Origin: Sinisalibacter aestuarii
GTDB lineage: Bacteria > Pseudomonadota > Alphaproteobacteria > Rhodobacterales > Rhodobacteraceae
Direction of reading: 5' to 3'
DNA length: 64,000 nucleotides
NCBI RefSeq assembly: GCF_027923545.1
Contig: NZ_BROH01000001.1
Span: 248,001-312,000 of the forward strand
The notes beneath the pieces were generated by a model. The model saw only the letters and a program-made list of their open reading frames with translations, made no database searches and was not told the DNA's origin. Shown piece by piece: positions 7,159 to 16,066 of this stretch (position 1 is its first letter; each line of letters starts with the position of its first letter). The position numbers and the translations under genes were made by a program.

Positions 7159-9132
7159 TCAGAGCGCGATGCGGAACCGCGCGAAGCCATCCGGGCCTTC
7201 GCCCGCCGGCTCGATCGTCACGCCTTTCACATCGCCGATATATTCCGCCGCTTTCGGGCCGGTATCGAAGAGCACGGTGGTGCCCGGCATCGCCGCGAAG
7301 TGCCAGTTGGCGTCCGCGGACGGATTGATCGTGCCCTGATCGACAATGTAGCGCACGATCACGTCGCGGTTGGTGTCCGGCCCCTCGAAGATGATCGTAT
7401 CGCCGGTGCCCGGGAAATGGCCGCCGCCGCCGGCGCGGTAGTTGTTGGTGGCGACGACGAATTCCATGTCGTCCGTCACCGGCGCACCGTTGAACTGCAG
7501 GTTCACGATCCGGTTCGCACCTTCATTGATCACGTTGCCGTCACGGTCGAACATCATCGGCTGGCTGAGGTCGATCTCGTAGGTCACGCCATCCATCACA
7601 TCGAAGTTGTAAGACGGGAAATCGGGGTTCAGCAGCACCTGATCCGCCTCGCCCGGCGTGATCTGGTTGAACATCCCCGCCGAGCGCTCAAGCCACCCTT
7701 TGAGCTGCGCCCCGGTGATCTTCACCGCGCGCACGGTGTTGGGATAGAGGTAGAGGTCGGCCACGTTCTTGATCGCCACATCTCCCGCGGGCACGTCGGT
7801 GTAATATTCCGGGCCACCCCGGCCACCGGCCTTGAACGGCGCGGCGGCGGACAGGATCGGCAGGCCCTCATACGCCGTGCCCTGCATCATCTGGGCGATG
7901 TACCAAAGCTGCGCCTGGCTCACGATCTGGACCGAGGGGTCATCGGCCACCAGCGCGAAGTAGCTCTGCAGCGGCGCCGAGGTCTTGCCTACCGCGCGGC
8001 GGACATAGGCCAGCGTCTCTTCATGCGCCGTCTGAACCGAAGCTTCCACCTCCGGCACGCTCTCGACCAGCGCGACGATCGCGCCACCTTCGCCGCGCTC
8101 ATAGATCGGGCGCACTTCCGAGGCATGGCTGACAATGCTCACTTCGCCGCCTTCGAAGGACAGCATGAGGTCGATCACCCCGAGATGCGAGCCCCAGAAG
8201 CCCCCCATGACGGCGGGCTTACCGTGGATCGTGCCGTTTGCGGCATCCACGCCCGGCGTCTCGGCATAGTCGGGGCCGGGGAAGACAAGGTGGGAATGGC
8301 CCGTCATCAGCGCGTCGATCCCGTCGACCTCGGCAAGCGGGATCGAGGCGTTTTCCATCCCGTCACTCCACGCCGCCGCACCGATGCCGGAATGGCTGAG
8401 CGCGATGATGATCTCGGCGCCCTCCTCCTTCATCTGCGGCACCCAGGCCCTGGCGGTCTCGACAATATCGCGCGCCGTCACGTTGCCTTCGAGGTGGCGG
8501 CGGTCCCAGGTCATGATCTGGGGCGGGACGAACCCGATCAGGCCGATCTTGACATTGTGCTCGGTGCCGGCCCCGTCGACCACGGTCTTCTCAAGGATCA
8601 CGTAGGGCTTCACCAGGGTCTTGTCGCCGGTCGGGTCGGCCGCCGCTTCAAGCGCCACATTGGCGGAGACGACCGGGAAGGCCGCGCCCGCGAGCGACTT
8701 GGACAGGAAGTCGAGGCCATAATTGAACTCGTGGTTGCCGAGCGTCGAGGCATCGAAGCCGACCGTGTTCATCGCGGCAATGACCGGATGCAGGTCGCCT
8801 TCCTTCATGCCCTTCTCATAGGCCATGTAATCGCCCATCGGGTTGCCCTGCAGAAAGTCGCCGTTATCGACCAGCATCGAGTTGGTCGCCTCGGATCGGA
8901 TCGCCTTGATATGGGCGGTGGTACGGGCGAGGCCGACCGTGTCGATCTGCCGGTCGCTGTAATAATCGTAAGGCATCACGTGCACGTGCAGATCGGTGGT
9001 TTCCATGATCCGCAGATGCGCCTCGTTCGCCGCGGCACGGGCCGAAAACGGATGCAGCGCGATGAATGATGCGCCAGCCACCCCGCCGAGAAAGCCGCGG
9101 CGGGTGGGAAGAAGAAGATGAGAAGAAGTCAT
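7159..9132 (-). CDS. cpdB: Tat-exported 2',3'-cyclic-nucleotide 2'-phosphodiesterase/3'-nucleotidase (CpdB-like)
   Basis: This is a 657-aa periplasmic metallophosphoesterase that would hydrolyse 2',3'-cyclic nucleotides and 3'-nucleotides for phosphate and nucleoside recovery. The N-terminus carries a twin-arginine leader (TRRGFLGG, hydrophobic core, ARAAA cleavage region). The calcineurin-like metal motifs follow in order: TTDLHVH, NGDFLQG, GNHEFNYG and GHSH. The C-terminal half is the 5'-nucleotidase substrate domain with an NNYRAGGGG loop. ATG 9132 has GGAGG about 7 nt upstream. It lies in the direction of dsrN but 111 nt away and has no obvious role in sulfur oxidation. The dual activity is assumed from CpdB-like length and motif spacing. 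Confidence 0.88.
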   Translation of the reverse strand: MTSSHLLLPTRRGFLGGVAGASFIALHPFSARAAANEAHLRIMETTDLHVHVMPYDYYSDRQIDTVGLARTTAHIKAIRSEATNSMLVDNGDFLQGNPMGDYMAYEKGMKEGDLHPVIAAMNTVGFDASTLGNHEFNYGLDFLSKSLAGAAFPVVSANVALEAAADPTGDKTLVKPYVILEKTVVDGAGTEHNVKIGLIGFVPPQIMTWDRRHLEGNVTARDIVETARAWVPQMKEEGAEIIIALSHSGIGAAAWSDGMENASIPLAEVDGIDALMTGHSHLVFPGPDYAETPGVDAANGTIHGKPAVMGGFWGSHLGVIDLMLSFEGGEVSIVSHASEVRPIYERGEGGAIVALVESVPEVEASVQTAHEETLAYVRRAVGKTSAPLQSYFALVADDPSVQIVSQAQLWYIAQMMQGTAYEGLPILSAAAPFKAGGRGGPEYYTDVPAGDVAIKNVADLYLYPNTVRAVKITGAQLKGWLERSAGMFNQITPGEADQVLLNPDFPSYNFDVMDGVTYEIDLSQPMMFDRDGNVINEGANRIVNLQFNGAPVTDDMEFVVATNNYRAGGGGHFPGTGDTIIFEGPDTNRDVIVRYIVDQGTINPSADANWHFAAMPGTTVLFDTGPKAAEYIGDVKGVTIEPAGEGPDGFARFRIAL

Positions 9133-9243
9133 GAGGGAGCCTCCACTAAAGCAGATGGAGGAAGGCTAGCGGCCGGATGTGACGCAGGCACGACATTTTT
9201 TGACCGATCGGCCAGAAATTGCCCAGATTCCGTGGCGATCCGG

Positions 9244-10611
9244 TCAGCCTGCCTTGTGGCTGCGCACGAAGGCGACGAAGCGGGCAACCCAATTGTCGGC
9301 ACGGGTGGCCCGCAAATGGCAGAAGCCGGCAAGCGCGTTATGCACCACGATCCCGTCATGTGTGCCATCGACGCCGTGGCCGCGGGTCATGTCGCGGCCA
9401 TAGACCGGGGCGCCAGCGATCGCCTTGAGCCGGGCATAGTGGAACTCATGCGCCCGGATTTCTCCGCCCGGCCCGGGCCAGGGGTGATCGGCACGCTCGA
9501 TAAAGCGGATCAGGCCCTTGCCCTCGGGGCTGGGATGCATCACCGCCTCGCCGGGCACAACGCCCACCATCTCGCCCGCACCGCCCTCTCCGACGATGGC
9601 GCGCGACAGATACATCAGCCCACCGCATTCGGCATAGGCGGGCAGGCCGCGCTCGATCCGGGCTCGGATATCGGCGCGCAGTCGGGTATTGGCGGCAAGC
9701 TCGCGGGTGAACATCTCGGGAAAGCCGCCACCGATGAAAAGCCCGTCGCAGGCGGGAAGCTCTGCATCTTTCATCGCGTCGAAGGGCACGAGGCGCGCGC
9801 CCGCTTCGGCGAAGGCTTCCAGATCGTCGGGGTAGTAGAAGCCGAAGGCGCGGTCGCGGGCATAGGCGATGGTCACATCCGGCTCGGGCAGGGGCGCGGG
9901 GCTGGGCGGATCGGGCAGGTCGGGGGCCTCTCCGGCCAGTTCCAGCAGCAAATCGAGATCGACCGAACCGCCGATGATCTCGCCCATCCGGGCGATGAGC
10001 GCGTCAAGCTCGCCGGTTTCCGCCGGGGTGGTGAGGCCGAGATGGCGCTCGCCGATTTCCAGCGCTGCATTGCGATGCACCGCACCAACCACTTTGAGGT
10101 CGGTATAGGTTTCAACCGCCTCGCGCAGCTTCTTCTCGTGCCGGGGGCCGCCCACCTTGTTGAGAATGACGCCGGTGATGTTCACCTGGGGATCAAACGC
10201 CCTGTAGCCCTGCAGGAGCGGCGCGATCCCGCGCGTCATGCCCACCGTGTCGATCACCAGGATCACCGGCAGCCTCAGCAGCCTGGCGATGGCAGCGTTG
10301 GAATCCGATCCGTCCATCGACACGCCGTCGAACAGCCCCTTGTTGGCCTCCACCAGCGCCACGCCGCTGGCCTGCACGCGGGAGCCGAAGAAAGCGGTGA
10401 TTTCATCCGGCGCTTGCGTGTTGAAATCGAGGTTGTAGCAGGGACCGCCGGTAGCGGCGCCAAGCCACATCGGGTCAATGTAGTCGGGGCCCTTCTTGAA
10501 GGCGGCTACTGTCAATCCGCGCGCAGTAAGCGCACGGGCGAGCCCGGTGGAGACAACCGTCTTGCCCGAGGATTTGTGCGCGGCGGCGATCAGGAACCGC
10601 GGCGCGCGCAT
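9244..10611 (-). CDS. dsrN: DsrN, CobB-like glutamine-dependent sirohaem amidase
   Basis: This is a 455-aa homologue of cobyrinate a,c-diamide synthase. In dsr operons it is DsrN, which amidates sirohaem to the form used by DsrAB. The N-terminal ATP-binding domain starts with AAAHKSSGKTVVSTGLA (P-loop), and the C-terminal class I amidotransferase-like domain carries the nucleophile in AECGGLMYL near residue 325. The length is typical of CobB. It is the last gene of the dsr operon, and its ATG overlaps the previous stop by one base (TGATG). No clear terminator follows before the cpdB gene. A cobalamin role cannot be excluded by sequence, but position strongly favours DsrN. Confidence 0.88.
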   Translation of the reverse strand: MRAPRFLIAAAHKSSGKTVVSTGLARALTARGLTVAAFKKGPDYIDPMWLGAATGGPCYNLDFNTQAPDEITAFFGSRVQASGVALVEANKGLFDGVSMDGSDSNAAIARLLRLPVILVIDTVGMTRGIAPLLQGYRAFDPQVNITGVILNKVGGPRHEKKLREAVETYTDLKVVGAVHRNAALEIGERHLGLTTPAETGELDALIARMGEIIGGSVDLDLLLELAGEAPDLPDPPSPAPLPEPDVTIAYARDRAFGFYYPDDLEAFAEAGARLVPFDAMKDAELPACDGLFIGGGFPEMFTRELAANTRLRADIRARIERGLPAYAECGGLMYLSRAIVGEGGAGEMVGVVPGEAVMHPSPEGKGLIRFIERADHPWPGPGGEIRAHEFHYARLKAIAGAPVYGRDMTRGHGVDGTHDGIVVHNALAGFCHLRATRADNWVARFVAFVRSHKAG

Positions 10612-11645
10612 CAGGCGCCGACCGGCAGCTTCGAGATGTCGCGCGCAGTCCAGATGTCGGTGGCGAGCGCCTGGGCTTCATCCATCGTCGCGGCTTTGCC
10701 GGCGGTTTTCAGCGTGACCGCCATCGTGCCGATGATCGCTTCGCGGGCGTACTCATCATCGTCCTCGCCGCGCCAGACCTTCATCAGCCGGTCCACGTCC
10801 ATCTCTTCGTCAGGCGGCGCGTGGCCCTCGTCGATCATCTGCGGCCATTCCTCGACATGCGGCCCGGCCGCGTCATGCGTGGTCCAGACCGGGGTCGGCT
10901 TGTTGGGCCGCCGCTCGATCTCGCCGCCATCGCCGCGGAACACCGCCGCGTGCTCGATGCCGAGAAGCTGCGCCGCGCCGGAGTGAATATCCATGAAGCC
11001 GCGGTGGAAAATGCCCTGCATCACCGTCGGCGCGTTGAACGGGTTCAGCATCCGGGTGAAGGAATGCACCGGGCTGCGCAGCCCGAGGATCGGGCGCAGG
11101 TTGATCATCTCCTGCAGCTTCGGGCTCAGCACTTCGAGCGGCACATAGGCGAAGCCCTCGGCCTCGATCCGGTCGGCCGCCTCCTGAAGCGAGACGCAGA
11201 CCGGCAGGCCGAAATGCTCCAGCACATCGCGGGTATAGACCCGGCCCGGCGTGTGGCCCTCGGTGCCGTGCATGAACACCTTGTAGCCCGCACCGACCAG
11301 CGCCATGACGCTCAGCAGATACCAGGGCAGCTGCACCCGCTTGCCGGCATAGGACGACCAGTCGATATCCACATGCGGGAGCCTGGCGGGCAGATCGAAG
11401 GTATCGCGCGTGCCCATGGCGAAGCCCGCGATTTCCTCCGGCGCTTCTTCCTTGAGGCGCAGCAGCATGAGGAAGGCGCCGATCTGCTCCGGCTCGGCCT
11501 CGCCACGCAGGATCATCGCCATGCTCTCACGGCTTTCATCCAGCGTCAGGTGGCGCTGCTTGGTCTTGCCCCGCCCAAGGATCGCGACGAAGCGCGAGAA
11601 CGGGTGGGGGTTCATCGGGTCGACGATCCTGGCCTGGTCTTTCAT
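10611..11645 (-). CDS. TrpD2/YbiB-like nucleoside-phosphorylase/phosphoribosyltransferase-fold protein in the dsr operon
   Basis: This is a 344-aa protein of the glycosyltransferase-family-3 fold, the anthranilate phosphoribosyltransferase superfamily. The helical N-terminal domain (FLMLLRLKEEAPEEIAGF) is clear. The PRPP-binding GTGGD motif of true TrpD is missing: the corresponding region reads DWSSYAGKRVQLPW. A histidine/glycine loop FMHGTEGHTPGR and LGLRSPVHSFTRMLNPF follow. This is the YbiB/TrpD2 pattern, whose described members bind nucleic acid rather than make tryptophan. Start ATG 11645 has a weak ribosome site; ATG 11615 with AGGA upstream is possible. It is wedged between dsrP and dsrN and coupled to dsrN by a one-base overlap. 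Its function in sulfur oxidation is unknown to me. Confidence 0.7.
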   Translation of the reverse strand: MKDQARIVDPMNPHPFSRFVAILGRGKTKQRHLTLDESRESMAMILRGEAEPEQIGAFLMLLRLKEEAPEEIAGFAMGTRDTFDLPARLPHVDIDWSSYAGKRVQLPWYLLSVMALVGAGYKVFMHGTEGHTPGRVYTRDVLEHFGLPVCVSLQEAADRIEAEGFAYVPLEVLSPKLQEMINLRPILGLRSPVHSFTRMLNPFNAPTVMQGIFHRGFMDIHSGAAQLLGIEHAAVFRGDGGEIERRPNKPTPVWTTHDAAGPHVEEWPQMIDEGHAPPDEEMDVDRLMKVWRGEDDDEYAREAIIGTMAVTLKTAGKAATMDEAQALATDIWTARDISKLPVGA

Positions 11646-11661
11646 GGCTTAAGCCCCGCTG

Positions 11662-12861
11662 TCAGCCTTTGGCGGCGACGTTGGCATCCGACAGGTTCGT
11701 CGGCAGCACGCGGAGCACTTTCGCCCCGAGGCCCGCCGCGAACAGCGCCAGCGCCACCCCGCCAAGACCCAACATAAGCTCCCAGATCGACGGCGTGTAG
11801 GGGTTCACCACACCTTCGTGGAAGCCCTCGATCACCTCGTAGCCCGGGAAGATGTCGAGCGGGTAAGCCTGGCCGCCGATGACGATCACATAAACCTGCG
11901 CAAAGCCGCCGATCACCACGAGGATCGAGGCGAGGATGGTCGAGCTGCGCGAGGGGTTCAGGAACACGAGCGCAATCGGGATCAGCCCGCCGAGCACCAC
12001 CTGCACGCCCCAGAACAGCACCGTGTAGATGCCGCCGTTGAGCAGGATGAAGCGCTCATAACCGCCATGCTCGGTGGCGTAGAGATTGGTCAGGTGAAAG
12101 ACGATGGCGAAGTAGAGCACCGCCGCCGCGAAGATGCCAAGCAGGCGGCCGAGGCGGATCAGAAGCTGGTCGCCAAACGGCCGGTCATTCAGCTTGAAGA
12201 GCGTGAGCGTCACCAGGATGAAGATCGCGAGGCCGAAGGAGAAGCTCATGATGATGAACATCGGCGCCATGATCGCGGCATCGTAGCCGGGGCGGGCAAC
12301 GAGCCAGCCAAAGATCGAGCCGGTGCCGGTGGTGAGCGCAAGGCGCCACAGGAAGGCGACGAACCCGGCGGCTTTGACCCATTTGTAATCGAGCCGGCGC
12401 ATCATCTGCATCACGAGATAGACGGCGACCACGGCGATGAAGCCGTTATAGAGCAGCACGTTCCACGCGAAGATCGAGGTGAAATTGTAGGTGGTCATCG
12501 CCACGATCAGCCGGTCGGCGCGGCCGAGGTCAAGCACGACGATGGCGAGGCCGCCGACAAGCAGCGTGATGGCGAGGAGCGACGAGAAGCGGCCCATCGG
12601 CTTGTAGGCGGTCTGGCCGAAAACCGAGCCGATGGAGGCAATGTTGAGCGCGCCCGAGGCGGCGACGATCAGGAAGATCGCAAAGACATGCGGCAAGCCC
12701 CAGACAATCTGGTTGTTCATGCCCGTCACCACATGGCCGTGGTGCTCCATGTAGAACCATGCACCACCTGCGGCGGCGAGGAAGGCCACCAGCAGCGCGG
12801 CCAGTTGCCAGACGCCGGGCGTCGCCTTGAGTTCACGATAGATCGTCTGTTCCATTGCCAT
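11662..12861 (-). CDS. dsrP: DsrP, NrfD-family quinone-interacting membrane subunit
   Basis: This is a 399-aa integral membrane protein of the NrfD/PsrC family with about ten hydrophobic helices, ending in a short basic tail. As DsrP it partners the Fe-S protein DsrO and the haem protein DsrJ in the DsrMKJOP complex and exchanges electrons with the quinone pool. Helix-rich stretches such as VFAIFLIVAASGALNIASIG and GVQVVLGGLIPIALVFL are visible. It lies 12 nt downstream of dsrO. ATG 12861 has a GGGGAACG element upstream; ATG 12855 (MEQTIYREL) is an alternative start. Identification rests on family and on the canonical J-O-P order. Confidence 0.92.
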   Translation of the reverse strand: MAMEQTIYRELKATPGVWQLAALLVAFLAAAGGAWFYMEHHGHVVTGMNNQIVWGLPHVFAIFLIVAASGALNIASIGSVFGQTAYKPMGRFSSLLAITLLVGGLAIVVLDLGRADRLIVAMTTYNFTSIFAWNVLLYNGFIAVVAVYLVMQMMRRLDYKWVKAAGFVAFLWRLALTTGTGSIFGWLVARPGYDAAIMAPMFIIMSFSFGLAIFILVTLTLFKLNDRPFGDQLLIRLGRLLGIFAAAVLYFAIVFHLTNLYATEHGGYERFILLNGGIYTVLFWGVQVVLGGLIPIALVFLNPSRSSTILASILVVIGGFAQVYVIVIGGQAYPLDIFPGYEVIEGFHEGVVNPYTPSIWELMLGLGGVALALFAAGLGAKVLRVLPTNLSDANVAAKG

Positions 12862-12873
12862 GGTCGTTCCCCG

Positions 12874-13626
12874 TCAGAGGTTCGTGTAGCGGACGCCCGG
12901 GTTCAGCTCCAGGTCGGCACGCAGGGCTACCGAATCGTATTCTTTGAGCGCCTTCGAAATCGGGCTTTCGGGATCTTTCAGATCGCCGAACAGGATCGCC
13001 GAATGGCCGGCATTTTCACAGGCTTCGACACAGGCCGGGATGCGGCCAGAGTCGATGCGCGGGGCGCAGAGGTTGCAGCTTTCGACCGTGCCCTTGCCGC
13101 GCGGTGACTGCACGTTCTGGTCGGTGATCGGCTCATGCACGAAGCTGCGCGCCTTGAAGGGGCAGGCCATCATGCAATAGCGGCAGCCGATACAGATATG
13201 CTTGTCGACCAGCACGATCCCGTCTTCGCGCTTCATCGACGCGCCGGTCGGGCAAACGTCGACGCAAGGCGGTTCTTCGCAATGCTGGCACATGACCGGG
13301 GCCGACACTTCGCGGCCGGTGGATTTGTCTTTCAGGGTGACCTTGCGAATCCATTCCGGGCTCTGGTCGGCGCTGACATGACCATGCTCGGCATCCGCGC
13401 CCCAGCCGTTTTCGACCTTGCAGGCGGTCACGCAGTCGGTGCAGTTCGCATCGCATTTCGAGGCGTCGATGAGCAGACCCCAGCGCTTGCCCGCATCGGC
13501 CCGCGACGAGGCTTCGGCGGTGCCGCCGAACGCCATCAGGGTCACACCCGGCGCAAGAGTAACGGTGGAGGCCGCCGCGCCCGATTTCAGGATGTCGCGG
13601 CGGGTCATTTCGGCGCGATTGGTCAT
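12874..13626 (-). CDS. dsrO: DsrO, Tat-exported periplasmic iron-sulfur protein
   Basis: This is a 250-aa ferredoxin-like subunit of DsrMKJOP. It begins MTNRAEMTRRDILKSG with a twin-arginine leader and an AEASS cleavage region, so it is exported folded. Cysteine sets are CDANCTDCVTAC, CQHCEEPPCVDVCPTGA, CIGCRYCMMACPFKA and CNLCAPR with CVEACENAG, enough for up to four [4Fe-4S] clusters. It would pass electrons between DsrJ and the membrane subunit DsrP. The start at ATG 13626 overlaps the dsrJ stop (ATGA). A longer upstream frame exists but would read through dsrJ. Length matches known DsrO proteins. Confidence 0.94.
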   Translation of the reverse strand: MTNRAEMTRRDILKSGAAASTVTLAPGVTLMAFGGTAEASSRADAGKRWGLLIDASKCDANCTDCVTACKVENGWGADAEHGHVSADQSPEWIRKVTLKDKSTGREVSAPVMCQHCEEPPCVDVCPTGASMKREDGIVLVDKHICIGCRYCMMACPFKARSFVHEPITDQNVQSPRGKGTVESCNLCAPRIDSGRIPACVEACENAGHSAILFGDLKDPESPISKALKEYDSVALRADLELNPGVRYTNL

Positions 13627-14090
13627 TCGTTCATCTCCTGCGCGACGCGGGAAAGATAGGCTTCGATCGAGCTCGGATCTTCCGGCCCGGCCATCGTCCG
13701 GTAGGCAACGGCGCTTTCGTTCGACGGGGTCGACCGGTGGCAGGAGAAGCAATCGACCGTCACCGCCGCATAGTCGTGGCAGACCCGGCAGAAGTGGCGG
13801 TCGTCGGCAAAGGTCACATAGTCTCCGGCCTCGTCCTTCACCGCGTGGCAGTCGAAGCATTCGCCGATGGAAGCGTTGATCGCCAGATCGTCGGGCGAAA
13901 GATCGCGCACGCCGTCGCGCATCGTCAGGTCACGGTCATGCTTGAGCATGTCCATGTGATGGATCCGCCAGTAGTCACTGCCTTCGGGGTGTGGGTCACC
14001 GGTCGCGGCGGGCACGACGGGACCAGTCCCGTCGGCCGCCGCACCCCCGGCGAAACCAATCACGGCAAGGAAAGCGAGAACGAGCCGCAT
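13623..14090 (-). CDS. dsrJ: DsrJ, periplasmic trihaem cytochrome c
   Basis: This is a 155-aa exported cytochrome with a Sec signal peptide (MRLVLAFLAVIGFAGGAAAD) and three CxxCH haem-c sites: CFDCH at residue 78, CRVCH at 101 and CFSCH at 114. It is the haem subunit of DsrMKJOP, and its donor or acceptor is unsettled. All six cysteines belong to haem motifs. The additional cysteine (Cys46) that was implicated as an axial haem ligand in Allochromatium vinosum DsrJ is not present. The start was set at ATG 14090, in a frame that continues open upstream through dsrL antiphase. It overlaps dsrO by 4 nt and follows dsrL by 2 nt. Confidence 0.93.
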   Translation of the reverse strand: MRLVLAFLAVIGFAGGAAADGTGPVVPAATGDPHPEGSDYWRIHHMDMLKHDRDLTMRDGVRDLSPDDLAINASIGECFDCHAVKDEAGDYVTFADDRHFCRVCHDYAAVTVDCFSCHRSTPSNESAVAYRTMAGPEDPSSIEAYLSRVAQEMNE

Positions 14091-14092
14091 GG

Positions 14093-16045
14093 TCACTCCC
14101 CGAGACCCATCTTGATGTAACCGGTCGGGCACACATCCGCACAGATGTGGCAGCCGACGCACTTGGTGTAGTCGGTGTCGACATAGCGGCCGACGGTGCG
14201 GTCGCCCTTCGGGATGCGGAACACGGCATCCTGCGGGCAGAAGATCACGCAGTTGTCGCATTCGAAGCACAGGCCGCAGGACATGCAGCGCTCGCCTTCC
14301 TTCTGCGCCTGCTCTTCGGAGAAGCCGATGATCCGCTCCTCGAAGTTGCCGAGCACCGCATCGCCGACGATCTCCTTCTGGTCGCGCACTTCGCGCGGCA
14401 CGTAGTTGAAGTGACCTTTGAACAGCTCGGTATGCGGGATGATCTGGCTCGAAGACCGGTCTTCGTAGTTGTGGATCGCCCAATCGGCCGACGAGGTGCC
14501 GCTGATCTGCTGGTGCGGGTACTCTTCCGGATCCTTGCCGCGCTGGTGCAGCTCTTCCATCAGATTCCAGTGATGCACATCCACTTTCGGACGCTTGTGG
14601 ATCTCGCCGTCATCGAGGAAATCGTTGATGGTTTCGGCGGCGATCCGGCCATGGCCGATGGCGGTGGTCAGCAGGTGCGGGCGGATGATATCGCCGCCGA
14701 CGAAATGCTTCTCCTTGCCTTTGACCTGGTAGGTCGGCGTGGCGTCGATGAAGCCGCGGCCGTTGTCGAGATCTTCAAGACCGTGGCTCAGATCGCCCAT
14801 CTGGCCGATGGCGGCGATGATGATATCGGCCTCCAGCGTGAACTCGGTGCCCTCGACAGGCTCCGGCACGTTGCCCTTCATCACACATTCGCACATCTTC
14901 AGGCCGGTGGCGATGCCGTTTTCGTTCTTGATCACCTCAAGCGGCATCACCCCGCCTTTGATGTCGATGCCTTCGCGCTTGGCGTCTTCGCGCTCATGCT
15001 CGGCGGCAGTCATCTGCTCAACCGGGAAGAGCGAGGTCAGCGTGGCCTGAATGCCCGAACGGGTGAGCAGGCCGGCGGCGTCATGTGCGGCCCAGTCGAT
15101 CACGGTCCCGTCCGGGTGCTCCGAGGACTTCACTTCGGTGATATTGCCGAGGCGGCGGGCCACCGAGGCAACGTCGATCGAGGTGTCGCCACCGCCGACC
15201 ACGACAACCTTCTTGGCGGTGCCAAGCACCCAGCCTTTATTGAACGCATCGAGGAATTCGATGCCGTTGATGCAGTTTTCGGTTTCGTCCCAGCCTGCGA
15301 TCGGCAGCGGACGGCCCTGCTGCGCGCCAAGCGCCCAGAACACCGCGTCAAACGCCTTGTCGAGCTCTTCGACAGATACGTCCTGGCCCACACGGGTGTT
15401 GGTGTGCACCTTCACGCCCATGTCGATGATACGGCCGATCTCCTTGTCGAGCATGTCGCGCGGGGTCCGGTAGCCCGGGATGCCGTAGCGCATCATGCCG
15501 CCCAGCTCTTCGTTGGCTTCGAACAGGGTCACGTCATGGCCGTCGAGGCGCAGGAAGTACGCCGCCGAAAGGCCGGCGGGGCCACCGCCGATGACGGCAA
15601 TCTTGCGGCCCGTCTCGGCAGCCGGCGCGGCCATCTTGATGTTGTTCTCGTTGGCCCAGTCGCCGACATATTGCTCGACGCCATTGATGCCGACGTAATC
15701 GTCCACCTCGTTGCGGTTGCAGCCCGCCTCACAGGGTGCGGGGCAAACGCGGCCCATCGTGGCCGGGAAGGGGTTGGCCTCCACCATGTTGCGGAAGGCG
15801 TATTCCTGCCAGGGCATGTCCTCGACCGGCGGCTTGTCCATGCCGCGCGCGATGGCGAGCCAGCCACGGATATTGTGACCCGAAGGGCAGGCGCCCTGGC
15901 ACGGCGGCGTCTTGTGGACATAGGTCGGGCACTTGTAGCTGTGGTCCGCCTGGAAGATCTTCTCTTCCAGAGCCCAATCTTCAGCCGTCTCGCCTTCCTG
16001 GAAACGCCGGAAAGTCGGCTTGGTGTTCGGGTCCATATCGTTCAT
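14093..16045 (-). CDS. dsrL: DsrL, NAD(P)H-dependent iron-sulfur flavoprotein
   Basis: This is a 650-aa GltD-like oxidoreductase that in sulfur oxidisers couples DsrAB-catalysed oxidation to NAD(P)+ reduction. The N-terminal Fe-S region contains CPTYVHKTPPCQGACPSG and RVCPAPCEAGC. The FAD Rossmann motif GGGPAGLSAAYF lies near residue 155 and the NAD(P) motif VVGGGDTSIDVA near 290. A C-terminal ferredoxin domain has CGLCFECDNCVIFC and CVGCHICADVC. It sits between dsrK (21 nt) and dsrJ, the classic place. The conserved ferredoxin tail indicates the DsrL-1-type architecture associated with oxidative Dsr. I cannot tell NADH from NADPH preference by eye. Confidence 0.94.
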   Translation of the reverse strand: MNDMDPNTKPTFRRFQEGETAEDWALEEKIFQADHSYKCPTYVHKTPPCQGACPSGHNIRGWLAIARGMDKPPVEDMPWQEYAFRNMVEANPFPATMGRVCPAPCEAGCNRNEVDDYVGINGVEQYVGDWANENNIKMAAPAAETGRKIAVIGGGPAGLSAAYFLRLDGHDVTLFEANEELGGMMRYGIPGYRTPRDMLDKEIGRIIDMGVKVHTNTRVGQDVSVEELDKAFDAVFWALGAQQGRPLPIAGWDETENCINGIEFLDAFNKGWVLGTAKKVVVVGGGDTSIDVASVARRLGNITEVKSSEHPDGTVIDWAAHDAAGLLTRSGIQATLTSLFPVEQMTAAEHEREDAKREGIDIKGGVMPLEVIKNENGIATGLKMCECVMKGNVPEPVEGTEFTLEADIIIAAIGQMGDLSHGLEDLDNGRGFIDATPTYQVKGKEKHFVGGDIIRPHLLTTAIGHGRIAAETINDFLDDGEIHKRPKVDVHHWNLMEELHQRGKDPEEYPHQQISGTSSADWAIHNYEDRSSSQIIPHTELFKGHFNYVPREVRDQKEIVGDAVLGNFEERIIGFSEEQAQKEGERCMSCGLCFECDNCVIFCPQDAVFRIPKGDRTVGRYVDTDYTKCVGCHICADVCPTGYIKMGLGE

Positions 16046-16066
16046 AATCTGGTCCTCCCTTGCGCC

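Noticed and set aside
9133-9243. Terminator of the dsr operon after dsrN
   Set aside because: TGACCG-type arms around 9200-9245 pair imperfectly and are followed by A rather than T in the direction of transcription, so I do not call it.
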